This document shows positions 18,818-25,964 of a stretch of 64,000 nt of DNA, piece after piece; the stretch's first letter is position 1; each line of letters opens with the position of its first letter. A model generated the notes under the pieces. It was not told the origin of the DNA. It ran no database searches and worked only from the letters and a program-made list of their open reading frames with translations. Source of the DNA: Roseobacter weihaiensis (GTDB lineage Bacteria > Pseudomonadota > Alphaproteobacteria > Rhodobacterales > Rhodobacteraceae); NCBI RefSeq assembly GCF_020622345.1, contig NZ_JACNMO010000010.1, positions 1-64,000 on the forward strand. Reading direction: 5' to 3'. The translations under genes and the position numbers were made by a program.

Positions 18818-19435
18818 ATGACGATTGCAACCATTAACATCCGAAAGGGCCGGAAATTTGAGCAGGTTCTGGAGGGGGCCCGACAGGTGTTTCTATCCGG
18901 TGGGTTCGAGGCGGCCAGCGTTGATGAAATCGCGCGCGTGGCAAATGTTTCGAAGGCCACTTTATACAGCTATTTTCCGGACAAACGCCTGCTGTTTATG
19001 GAGGTGGCAACGCTGGAATGTCAGCGGCAAGCGCGCGAGGCCTTGGACAATATCGACATGGAGGCTTCGCCGCGTGCGGTCCTGACCCAGACCGGCCTGC
19101 ATTTTCTGCGTTTTATCACATCAGATTTCGGGCAGCGTATTTTCCGGATTTGTGTCGCTGAATCCGACCGGTTTCCTGACCTGGGGCAGAAATTCTACAA
19201 TTCCGGGCCTGCGGTGTTTCGTGGCGAGATGGCCGCCTATTTCAAACACGCCGAAGCGCGGGGAGAGGTGAAGATGTCAGACCATGATCTGGCGGCGGAT
19301 CAGTTTGCTGAACTTTGCAAGGCCTGTGTCTGGCCCAAGCTGATCTTTGGCGTGATGAAGACCGTGCCGGACGTGGAAATCGTCCGTGTGATCGAAAATG
19401 CAGTGGAAACCTTCATGGCGCGCTACGGTGCTTGA
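18818..19435 (+). CDS. TetR/AcrR-family transcriptional regulator
   Basis: A 205-residue regulator. The N-terminal helix-turn-helix (about residues 12-58) is canonical: ILEGARQ-type helix 1, FEAASVDEIARVANVSKATLY, then SYFPDKRLLF. The C-terminal ligand domain (PRAVLTQTGLHFLRFITSDFGQRIFRI) resembles the AefR-like TetR C-terminal family. It is transcribed away from mbfA with 139 bases between starts. A GATCG/CGATC inverted pair before the start could be its own operator; no target gene is evident, as mbfA already has an Irr site. Confidence 0.92.
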   Translation: MTIATINIRKGRKFEQVLEGARQVFLSGGFEAASVDEIARVANVSKATLYSYFPDKRLLFMEVATLECQRQAREALDNIDMEASPRAVLTQTGLHFLRFITSDFGQRIFRICVAESDRFPDLGQKFYNSGPAVFRGEMAAYFKHAEARGEVKMSDHDLAADQFAELCKACVWPKLIFGVMKTVPDVEIVRVIENAVETFMARYGA

Positions 19436-19574
19436 CCTAGCCAAGGGCGCGCACCCGGCGTATGTGCGCGTAAAATTCTGAAATTGAAAGATTTTATAAG
19501 GTTCGCGGTGTCAAACCCGGCAAGGTGCTGCAACAGGGCTTGATTTGCAACGGGATCGGCGCAACTGTTGGATC

Positions 19575-19922
19575 ATGAATTACCAAGTACCGCCGGCAAA
19601 TAATCTGCACCAGTTGCCGCCTGCCCAAGTTGCGTTTCACCGCACTGAATTGTCGGTTATCCTCTCCCTCTATGGTCGTTTTGTGGCAGCCGGGGAATGG
19701 CGTGACTACGGTATTTCCTGTCTGAAGGAGGTGGCTGTCTTTTCCGTGTTCCGCCGGACGGCAGAGACACCGCTCTACCGGATCGAAAAGCGCCCCAAGA
19801 TGCGTGACAAACAGGGGATGTATGCTGTTGTCGGGATGGATGGTCAGATCATGCGGCGCGGCCATGACCTGAAAACCGTTTTGCGGGTCCTTGAACGCAA
19901 GCTGATCCGCGCTGTTGACTGA
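19575..19922 (+). CDS. DUF2794 domain protein
   Basis: A 115-residue cytosolic protein of the alphaproteobacterial DUF2794 family. The conserved core FHRTELSVILSLYGRFVAAGEWRDY and AVFSVFRRTAETPLYRIEK is unmistakable; the function is unknown. The ATG at 19575 (MNYQVPPANN) is preferred over an upstream start because homologous sequence begins soon after it. The stop is three bases from the end of the convergent NlpC/P60 gene, so the two transcripts probably overlap. Confidence 0.9.
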   Translation: MNYQVPPANNLHQLPPAQVAFHRTELSVILSLYGRFVAAGEWRDYGISCLKEVAVFSVFRRTAETPLYRIEKRPKMRDKQGMYAVVGMDGQIMRRGHDLKTVLRVLERKLIRAVD

Positions 19923-19925
19923 CCT

Positions 19926-20720
19926 CTAACCGGTGCGCGGCAACCTTTTGAAGTGGGTGGGTTTACCATCCCCCTGGGTCTCAATCCGCACGATTGCCTC
20001 TGAAACGCTCTCGTACACAACAGCCATATGCCCCGCATTGGCATGAATGAGCGTCATTGCGTCGGTGACCAGTGCCACATGGCCATCCCAAAAGATCAGA
20101 TCATTGCGCTGCAACGGTGTGTCCTCGGGCAAAGGGGTGCCTACCCCCTCCGCCTGCTGGTCGCTGTCTGCCGGGCAGGGGATGCCGCAGGCCAGACACG
20201 CGGCCTGAACAAGGCCAGAGCAGTCGATGCCAAGGTGCGAATTCCCGCCCCACAGGTAGGGTGCGCCCAAAAACAGGGCGGCAATCGCCGCCGGGTCCGT
20301 CGCCACCGTGTCACTGGTGCGGACATGCTGCCGGGGCACAAACCCCAGTGCCGTCTCGATAAAGGTCGGCGTTTCCGACAAGGCCGTGCAGGCGGCGCCA
20401 AAACTCAAACTTGCCTGATCGGGTGATTTGAAATCCGGTGCAGCATAGGCATGTGTTGCACGGGCTGTGACTCTATGGGTCGCTGGGGTTTGCGGTGAAA
20501 TCGCCGACAGTGGGACATACCCGCAGTAGCCATCCTTGCCTGCGCGGATCAACGCATGGCTTTCCATACGATTAAGTATGGTAATGTGATCGCCAAAAAG
20601 CAGCTGACGATCCCGTGGACCGCCTGGATCACGCAACAGTTCAACAAGGGGGCTGCCAATTTGAGCTGGCTCTTCACTCACGACCTGGTCGGGATCAGGG
20701 GTTGTCCGGGGATCCCTCAT
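19926..20720 (-). CDS. NlpC/P60-family cell-wall peptidase with SH3-like domains
   Basis: A 264-residue protein. Residues about 20-135 contain bacterial SH3-like segments (FGDHITILNRMESHALIRAG) that usually bind peptidoglycan. Residues about 140-264 are the NlpC/P60 cysteine peptidase: catalytic C167 in GIDCSGLVQ, His in WDGHVALVTD, and a third polar residue in LIHANAGHM. Family members cleave D-Glu-meso-DAP bonds of muropeptides. There is no signal peptide, which suggests a cytosolic recycling role. The ATG overlaps the stop of the M17 aminopeptidase by four bases, supporting joint work on peptide turnover. Confidence 0.92.
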   Translation of the reverse strand: MRDPRTTPDPDQVVSEEPAQIGSPLVELLRDPGGPRDRQLLFGDHITILNRMESHALIRAGKDGYCGYVPLSAISPQTPATHRVTARATHAYAAPDFKSPDQASLSFGAACTALSETPTFIETALGFVPRQHVRTSDTVATDPAAIAALFLGAPYLWGGNSHLGIDCSGLVQAACLACGIPCPADSDQQAEGVGTPLPEDTPLQRNDLIFWDGHVALVTDAMTLIHANAGHMAVVYESVSEAIVRIETQGDGKPTHFKRLPRTG

Positions 20721-22099
20721 GTTCTGCTGAGGCTGCCAAGTACATCCAACAGCGCGCGCGTGGCCTGACCGACACCGCCTTTTGGGCGGCCGGGGGCATC
20801 TGTCGGGTTCCATCCGTAGATATCGAAATGCGCATAGGTGCTGCTCTCCACAAACCGCCGCAGGAACAACGCGGCGGTGATCGATCCGGCAAAACCGCCC
20901 TTGGGCGCATTGTCCAGATCAGCGATGTCAGGTTCTATCATCGCCTCGTAGGGGGCGTGAAATGGCATGCGCCACACGGGATCATGATGCTGTGCCGCTG
21001 CCGCCTCAAGATCAGCAACAAAGCGGGGATCATCGCAGTAATAGGGGGCCAGATCGGGGCCGACGGCCACGCGCGCAGCCCCCGTCAACGTCGCCATGGA
21101 GATGATGATCTCCGGGTCTGCCTCCTGCGCGTAGGCCAGCGCATCGGCCAGCACAAGCCGTCCTTCCGCATCGGTGTTATTGATCTCGACACTCAGACCC
21201 TTGCGGGAGCACAGGACATCTCCGGGGCGGAAGGCATTGGCCGACACGGCATTTTCAACGGCAGGGATGAGAATACGCAGGCGTATGTCTGTCTTGGAGG
21301 CCATCAGCATATGGCCAAGACCCAGAACATTCGCCGCTCCCCCCATGTCCTTTTTCATCAATCCCATCGACGCGCCAGGCTTCAGGTTGAGCCCGCCCGT
21401 GTCAAAGCACACTCCCTTGCCGACAAGAGTGATGGCCGGGCCGGTCGTCCCCCAGGTGATGTCGATCAGCCGCGGCGCGCGATCAGAGGCACGACCAACG
21501 GTGTGAATAAGCGGGAAGTTCTGGTCGAGCAGCGCATCACCGGCAATCACCGTGATATCAGCGCCATGCGCGTGGGTCAGATCGCGTGCCTCCTTTTCCA
21601 GCTCCGCAGGACCCATGTCGTTTGACGGTGTGTTGATGAGGTCGCGGGTGAGCATTTCACCCTCTGCGATGGTTTCGAGCTGCCGGGTGTTCAGGTCATC
21701 CGGTGCCACGAGGCTTGCGGCCATTGCCTGCGTCTTGCTGTAGCGGTCAAACCGGTATCCGGCGAGCAGCCATCCCAGAACCTCAACCTCCGCCTCCGCC
21801 TTGGGCAACCCGGTCACAACGCGGTAAGCCCCTTCTGGCAGTTTGACGGCAGCAGCGGCGAGGTGAAAGCGGCCCCTGCGCCTGCTGCTCTGCGTGCCGT
21901 ATCCCGCCAGCGCCATGTCCGGAGATCCATCAGGTGTAGGGACAAGCAGAGCCTGCCCAAGCCGGGCCCCGAAGCCATTGGCAGTGACCCAGGCGCGCAA
22001 CTCGTCAGACTGCTGTTCAAGCCAGCCGCCCAGCTCATCCTGCGAGATCACATGGAGCGGCGTTTCTGGGGCATCTGTTGGAGCGAAAAGAGCGGTCAT
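20717..22099 (-). CDS. M17-family leucyl aminopeptidase
   Basis: A 460-residue cytosolic di-metal aminopeptidase. The catalytic region shows LVGKGVCFDTGGLNLKPGA and the diagnostic NTDAEGRLVLADALAYA, with the metal ligands (Lys, Asp, Asp, Glu) in place. The N-terminal domain is divergent, placing it with the leucyl-aminopeptidase-family branch and not classical PepA. The ATG at 22099 follows GAAAGG; a TTG five codons upstream is less likely. It is paired with the NlpC/P60 gene through an ATGA overlap. Confidence 0.95.
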   Translation of the reverse strand: MTALFAPTDAPETPLHVISQDELGGWLEQQSDELRAWVTANGFGARLGQALLVPTPDGSPDMALAGYGTQSSRRRGRFHLAAAAVKLPEGAYRVVTGLPKAEAEVEVLGWLLAGYRFDRYSKTQAMAASLVAPDDLNTRQLETIAEGEMLTRDLINTPSNDMGPAELEKEARDLTHAHGADITVIAGDALLDQNFPLIHTVGRASDRAPRLIDITWGTTGPAITLVGKGVCFDTGGLNLKPGASMGLMKKDMGGAANVLGLGHMLMASKTDIRLRILIPAVENAVSANAFRPGDVLCSRKGLSVEINNTDAEGRLVLADALAYAQEADPEIIISMATLTGAARVAVGPDLAPYYCDDPRFVADLEAAAAQHHDPVWRMPFHAPYEAMIEPDIADLDNAPKGGFAGSITAALFLRRFVESSTYAHFDIYGWNPTDAPGRPKGGVGQATRALLDVLGSLSRT

Positions 22100-22161
22100 G
22101 GGGATGCCTTTCAAAAGCAGTTTCCCCGTAGCCTAGCCTGATCCCCTTGGGGTGCAAGGCA

Positions 22162-22542
22162 TCAAATGGTGATGTCCTGCAGGTCCCAAATGGCGGTCAG
22201 GGATTGTTCCCCGATCCGCAACATGCGGGCGAGTGTTGCCGAAACCGCGGGGCTGTCGTTGGCGTCCAGTGTTTCGATTACATCCTTGGCTACACGGGCC
22301 AGCACCAGCATGCCGATCTGGTCGGAAATCGCGATCAGCGACCGGGCACATTTGCGCAGCTCGTCCCAATGGCCGGCACCATGCAGCCTGCTGCAATGGG
22401 ACAGACGCAGCGCCAGTTCTTCCATCGCACGGCAAACAACGTCTTCCGCACCGGCCTCACCCAATTCGGCATATAGTGCGCCAAGTCGGTCCTGATCGAC
22501 ATGCACGGTCTCTTTCAACCTGATATTCAGGACATGATTCAT
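22162..22542 (-). CDS. Small all-helical protein, HPt-like but lacking the phospho-histidine
   Basis: A 126-residue protein with no signal or membrane segment and a mostly helical pattern. Residues about 60-120 follow the HPt four-helix pattern: LRKCARSLIAISDQIGM stands where HPt domains read A-H-x-L-K-G-S-x-x-x-x-G, followed by LARVAKDVIETLDANDSPAV, like the next HPt helix pair. The phospho-accepting His is Arg67 and the LysGly pair is lost. This assignment is by eye only. The ATG at 22542 follows GGGTGAG. It is divergent from the carbonic anhydrase gene and lies upstream of the M17 gene on the same strand. Confidence 0.65.
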   Translation of the reverse strand: MNHVLNIRLKETVHVDQDRLGALYAELGEAGAEDVVCRAMEELALRLSHCSRLHGAGHWDELRKCARSLIAISDQIGMLVLARVAKDVIETLDANDSPAVSATLARMLRIGEQSLTAIWDLQDITI

Positions 22543-22633
22543 CTTTTTACTCACCCTTTTATGCCCCCACGGCACGACAGTAATATCCGCTTTAAATCTC
22601 ACCAAAGGGTTGAGACCGGACAATGTTTCCGCT

Positions 22634-22650
22634 CGAATTCAATTCGAATT
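22634..22650. promoter_or_regulatory. Tandem CGAATT repeat with internal palindromes, possible operator
   Basis: Between the divergent HPt-like and carbonic anhydrase genes, CGAATT occurs twice, 11 bases apart (22634 and 22645), and the joint makes overlapping inverted repeats (CGAATTCAATTCG, AATTCGAATT). One-turn spacing and dyad symmetry are typical of operators. The protein that might bind is unknown. Confidence 0.35.
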
Positions 22651-22692
22651 GCGGCTACTCTGCGTCGTACAGAGCGCGAAAGACAAAGATTT

Positions 22693-23343
22693 ATGGATCA
22701 GGCCAAACCGCTACCGGGCTATCTGGTACAGCGTTATCACGGGTGGAAAGCCACCGGATATACCGACAATAAAGCGTGGTACCGACAGTTGGCAAAAGGC
22801 GGGCAGCACCCACGTGCCATGGTGATTTCCTGCTGTGACAGCCGCGTGCATGTGACGTCGATTTTTGGCGCGGATCAGGGTGAATTCTTCATTCACCGCA
22901 ACATCGCCAACCTTGTGCCGCCCTATCAGCCGGATGGCGATCACCACGGAACCTCTGCCGCCGTTGAATACGCGGTAACGATGCTGAATGTCTCGCATTT
23001 GATCGTTTTGGGTCATTCCAACTGTGGCGGCGTTCAGGGGTGTATCGATATGTGTCCGGGCAAAGCCCCGGAGCTTGAAGAGGAAAGCAGCTTTATTGGC
23101 CGGTGGATGGATATCCTCAAGCCCAGCTATGGGATCGTCGCCGCCGAGAACGACCCGCACGTCCAGGCACAAACGCTGGAAAAGCAGTCTGTTCTGGTCA
23201 GTTTGCAGAACCTGATGAGTTTTCCTTTCATCAAGGCCCGTGTGGACGACGGGCTTTTGACGCTGCACGGCCTTTGGACCGATATCGGTGAGGGGGGACT
23301 GGAGTTTTTCCACGCGGGCGATCAGGTCTTCCGCCCTGTCTAG
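22693..23343 (+). CDS. Beta-class carbonic anhydrase
   Basis: A 216-residue zinc enzyme interconverting CO2 and bicarbonate. Zinc and catalytic residues are all visible: C47, D49 and R51 in SCCDSR, and H108 and C111 in LGHSNCGG. The IHRNIANLVPPY and HGTSAAVEYAV stretches are also family marks. There is no signal peptide, so it acts in the cytosol. It starts at ATG 22693 with a poor ribosome site; an upstream in-frame ATG would add non-family sequence. The bicarbonate permease gene follows after 77 bases, linking the enzyme to inorganic-carbon uptake. Confidence 0.94.
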   Translation: MDQAKPLPGYLVQRYHGWKATGYTDNKAWYRQLAKGGQHPRAMVISCCDSRVHVTSIFGADQGEFFIHRNIANLVPPYQPDGDHHGTSAAVEYAVTMLNVSHLIVLGHSNCGGVQGCIDMCPGKAPELEEESSFIGRWMDILKPSYGIVAAENDPHVQAQTLEKQSVLVSLQNLMSFPFIKARVDDGLLTLHGLWTDIGEGGLEFFHAGDQVFRPV

Positions 23344-23420
23344 CGGCGGGCGGGTGTGTTCGCGCTTGATGATCGGGGTAAAGCCTCCTAAACGCCTCTA
23401 AACCTTCTGCGGAGGCGCAT

Positions 23421-24398
23421 GTGGACCAAATTCTGTCACTGGCGGCGACTAACCTTCTATCCCCTATCATCCTGTCCTTTGCCCTGGGGGTTGCGGCATC
23501 CCTTGCGCGCTCCGATCTCAGTGTCCCGGAGGCCGCCGCCAAGGCGCTGTCCATCTACCTGCTCTTTGCCATCGGCTTCAAAGGCGGGGTGAGCGTGGCG
23601 GATCACGGCATAGACGCAAAGCTGGGCATGACTCTGCTGGTGGGCATCATCCTGTCTGCCGGTCTGCCCATCATCGCCTTTGGGTTGCTCAAGGTCATGA
23701 CGGGTCTCAGCCGTCTGGATGCGGCGGCGGTGGCGGCGCATTACGGCTCGATCTCGATTGTGACCTTCGTGGCGGCGACCTCCGTGCTGCAAAGCAGCGG
23801 CATTGCCTCCGAAGGATACATGGTCGCCGTTGCCGCCGCGATGGAAGCCCCGGCGATCCTGTCCGCACTCTGGCTGATTTCGCGGGGCGGCGGCGCGCAG
23901 CGGATGGACAGCGATCTGTGGCGCGAAATCCTGCTGAATGGCTCGATCGTTTTGCTGGTTGGCGCGTTTTTCATCGGGTGGATTACCGGCGAAGAAGGCC
24001 TGCGTGAAATCTCCAGCTTTATCGTGGCCCCCTTCAAAGGCGTTTTGTGCCTCTTCCTGCTCGACATGGGGCTGGTGGCCGGGCGCGGGCTGCGGGGGCG
24101 CAGCGGAGCGCTGCGGCCCGGCGTGCTGGCGTTTGGCATCCTGATGCCGGTCATCGGCAGCAGCCTTGGGGCCGCGTTTGGCTTGCTGCTGGGGCTTTCG
24201 ACAGGCGGTGTGGCGCTGCTGATGGTGTTGTCGGCCTCTGCCTCCTACATCGCTGTGCCTGCCGCCATGCGCGTTGCCCTGCCCGAGGCGAATCCCTCGA
24301 TCTACCTCACGCTGTCGCTCGGCGTGACGTTCCCTTTCAACCTGACGCTGGGCATCCCGCTCTATGTGGCGGTCGCCTCGGCGCTGACCGGAGTATGA
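23421..24398 (+). CDS. sbtA: SbtA-type sodium-dependent bicarbonate permease
   Basis: A 325-residue membrane protein with about ten hydrophobic segments, matching the SbtA (DUF897) family, which imports bicarbonate with sodium in cyanobacteria. Family marks include SIYLLFAIGFKGGVSVA, AAHYGSISIVTFVAAT, GYMVAVAAAMEAPAIL and SASASYIAVPAAMRVALPEA; the two related halves place charged or polar residues inside helices. It starts with MDQILSLAATN at 23421. The stop is four bases before the PII-like gene, as in cyanobacterial sbtA-sbtB units. Confidence 0.93.
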   Translation: MDQILSLAATNLLSPIILSFALGVAASLARSDLSVPEAAAKALSIYLLFAIGFKGGVSVADHGIDAKLGMTLLVGIILSAGLPIIAFGLLKVMTGLSRLDAAAVAAHYGSISIVTFVAATSVLQSSGIASEGYMVAVAAAMEAPAILSALWLISRGGGAQRMDSDLWREILLNGSIVLLVGAFFIGWITGEEGLREISSFIVAPFKGVLCLFLLDMGLVAGRGLRGRSGALRPGVLAFGILMPVIGSSLGAAFGLLLGLSTGGVALLMVLSASASYIAVPAAMRVALPEANPSIYLTLSLGVTFPFNLTLGIPLYVAVASALTGV

Positions 24399-24402
24399 CC
24401 AG

Positions 24403-24714
24403 ATGAAAACACATCAAGCCAAGCGGGTGGAAATCACCATCGAAGCCATCATGCAGTCGCGTCTGACCGATGCGCTGCGCAAAGCCGGGGTCACCGGCTA
24501 CACCGTGCTGCCGGTTCTTGGGGGCTCCGGGCGATCCGGAGACTGGGTGCGCTCTGGCGAGATCGGGCGGGCCAGCGGGATGGTTCAGGTCGTCTGCATC
24601 ATCCGACCTGACCGTCTGGATGGTTTGCTTGAAGCTGCGTTTTCAGTTGTCGACAAACACATCGGTGTGGTGTCGATTCTTGATTGTGACGTGGTCCGCG
24701 CGGAGCGTTTTTAA
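24403..24714 (+). CDS. sbtB: PII-like protein, SbtB-type partner of SbtA
   Basis: A 103-residue PII-superfamily protein. The ferredoxin-like fold is readable: strand RVEITIEAIM, helix SRLTDALRKAGV, strand GYTVLPVLGG, a short T-loop (SGRSGDWVRSGEIGR), then MVQVVCIIRPDRLDGLLEAAFSVV. It lacks the uridylylation tyrosine of canonical GlnB/GlnK. In cyanobacteria SbtB binds adenine nucleotides including cAMP and plugs SbtA. The start lies four bases after the sbtA stop, so a regulatory subunit role is well supported by position; the ligand here is unknown. Confidence 0.88.
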   Translation: MKTHQAKRVEITIEAIMQSRLTDALRKAGVTGYTVLPVLGGSGRSGDWVRSGEIGRASGMVQVVCIIRPDRLDGLLEAAFSVVDKHIGVVSILDCDVVRAERF

Positions 24715-24720
24715 CCCTTT

Positions 24721-24735
24721 TTAAACGAAGTTTAA
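24721..24735 (+). promoter_or_regulatory. CtrA-like motif TTAA-N7-TTAA
   Basis: TTAAACGAAGTTTAA matches the alphaproteobacterial CtrA recognition pattern (two TTAA half sites separated by seven bases); the consensus C after the second half is G here. It lies just after sbtB and 16 bases before the ATG of the RHH-like gene, overlapping where a promoter would sit. Confidence 0.45.
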
Positions 24736-24750
24736 GCAAATGTGCCAAGT

Positions 24751-25161
24751 ATGAATAAGCGCGCTGTCACCGTCGAATTACCCGCCGATATTGCCCTTGC
24801 AGTCCACGATCTCGCCACCGAAAAGGAGGGAACGGTGGCACAGTTTGTCGAAGCTCTGGTGGTTGAGCATCTGGCCCAGAAAAAAGGGGCCAAGGCCAAG
24901 CCGTCGCTGGCCAACGAAAGGTTGGTTTTTGCCCTGCAAAAGCTCCTGTTTCGCGATATGGCCGAGGCTCAGAACTGGGATGATCTTGACCGGCGGATGC
25001 AAAAGCATGGCTACTTTCTCAAGATTGGATGGGGCGGGTTGTCGCTGCATACAGAGACCAGCGGGCAAAAGCTGTGCCATAGTCATGACCTTGGGTTTTC
25101 CTACGGGACGTTCCTGCGCCGATTCGGACCGGGCAAACCAAAGGACCCGCGGGAGGTCTGA
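24751..25161 (+). CDS. Small protein with N-terminal RHH-like segment and relaxase-tail-like C-terminus
   Basis: A 136-residue protein without signal or membrane segments. Residues about 1-45 (KRAVTVELPADIALAVHDLA and following helix) look like a ribbon-helix-helix DNA-binding fold. Residues about 60-130 (AQNWDDLDRRMQKHGY, then GGLSLHTETSG and HSHDLGFSYGTFLRRFG) resemble the tail found after the nuclease domain of plasmid relaxases, where a Trp-Leu pair, a Gly-rich strand and an ordered LG-SY motif recur. Both assignments are by eye. It is a single rightward gene beneath the CtrA-like motif. Confidence 0.7.
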   Translation: MNKRAVTVELPADIALAVHDLATEKEGTVAQFVEALVVEHLAQKKGAKAKPSLANERLVFALQKLLFRDMAEAQNWDDLDRRMQKHGYFLKIGWGGLSLHTETSGQKLCHSHDLGFSYGTFLRRFGPGKPKDPREV

Positions 25162-25251
25162 GGCGGGATAGGTTTCCGATGGTCAGGTAGGCCGGATTGA
25201 CCTGTCGGTTTTACTGCCGTGCGGGTGTGCCGAACAGAGGTTCGATGAGGC

Positions 25252-25410
25252 CTAATCCGGCTGTTCATCAAGACTGAGCATCCATGTCATTGCCCAGTCG
25301 CCAAGAGGTTCGAGATGGCCAAACAGGTCTTTCGCGGTCTCGGTCAGAGCATATCCGCCAGACGTCCTTTCAACCAGCCCAACGCTGCGCAGCTCCTCTA
25401 TGCGGCCTCC
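25252..25410 (-). pseudogene. HxlR-type regulator, C-terminal remnant
   Basis: Reading leftwards, RIEELRSVGLVERTSGGYALTETAKDLFGHLEPLGDW (given in parts: RIEELRSVGLVER, then YALTETAKDLFGHLEPL) is the wing and last helix of an HxlR/MarR-like winged-helix regulator. The first helices are missing: upstream of the Arg-Ile-Glu-Glu part the frame turns into unrelated sequence that is antisense to the neighbouring transporter remnant. About 50 codons of real homology remain. The regulator probably once controlled the divergent transporter. Confidence 0.6.
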
Positions 25411-25806
25411 ACCGTCTATATCAGGTGCTTCGTCACCCGCCCGCCGCTCGAGATGGCGACAGGCTCGATGATCGTGGGAACGGTGTTTGTCGGGGTACTC
25501 GTTCTGATTTCTGGTGACGATATCCGGTCGATTGAGCCAACCCTGCCCTCTCTCGGCACGATCCTTTATCTCGGCCCGTTCTCGACGGGCTGCGCAAATC
25601 TGATCTATTTCCACCTTGTGCCCCGGCTTGGTGCGACACGGATGTCGCAGGTAGATTTTGCCGTGCCCGTGGGAGGAGCCCTGCTGGGCTATCTGTCGCT
25701 CGGCGAAGCCATGACCGGGCCGCGGCTGGTGGCGCCGCTGATCATCATAGGCTTGGGTTGTCTTGGAACAAGATCAGGTCGTCGGTCCGGGTTGCAAAAT
25801 GCGTAA
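25380..25806 (+). pseudogene. EamA-family (DMT) transporter, C-terminal half only
   Basis: The frame ending at 25806 encodes the second EamA repeat: it begins around LLYAASTVYIR, continues through ATGSMIVGTVFVGVLVLIS and YFHLVPRLGATRMSQVDF, and ends LIIIGLGCLGTR. A complete DMT transporter has two such repeats and about 290 residues; only about 140 remain. Sequence before about 25380 in this frame is not EamA-like and is antisense to the HxlR remnant. The product is unlikely to be functional. Confidence 0.7.
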
Positions 25807-25964
25807 CTGCAATGATCGCCGCGCATGCGGGACTGTCTTGGGGCGCTGACAAAAGCCGTTCTGCACAAGCGAACTCCAATCCGGCGAAAGGTGCCGCCTT
25901 GCCAAGATAAAACGCACCCCAGAGCTGCCTCCGGCGCGCGTTTTGCAACAGGGGGCCGGGACGG

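Noticed and set aside
19440-19475. Hairpin after the TetR gene (GCGCGCAC / GTGCGCGT)
   Set aside because: Good pairing but no T-run and it abuts no other signal; not called as a terminator.
25807-25964. Space between the EamA remnant and asd
   Set aside because: I looked for more remnant coding sequence and repeats and saw nothing that could be supported.
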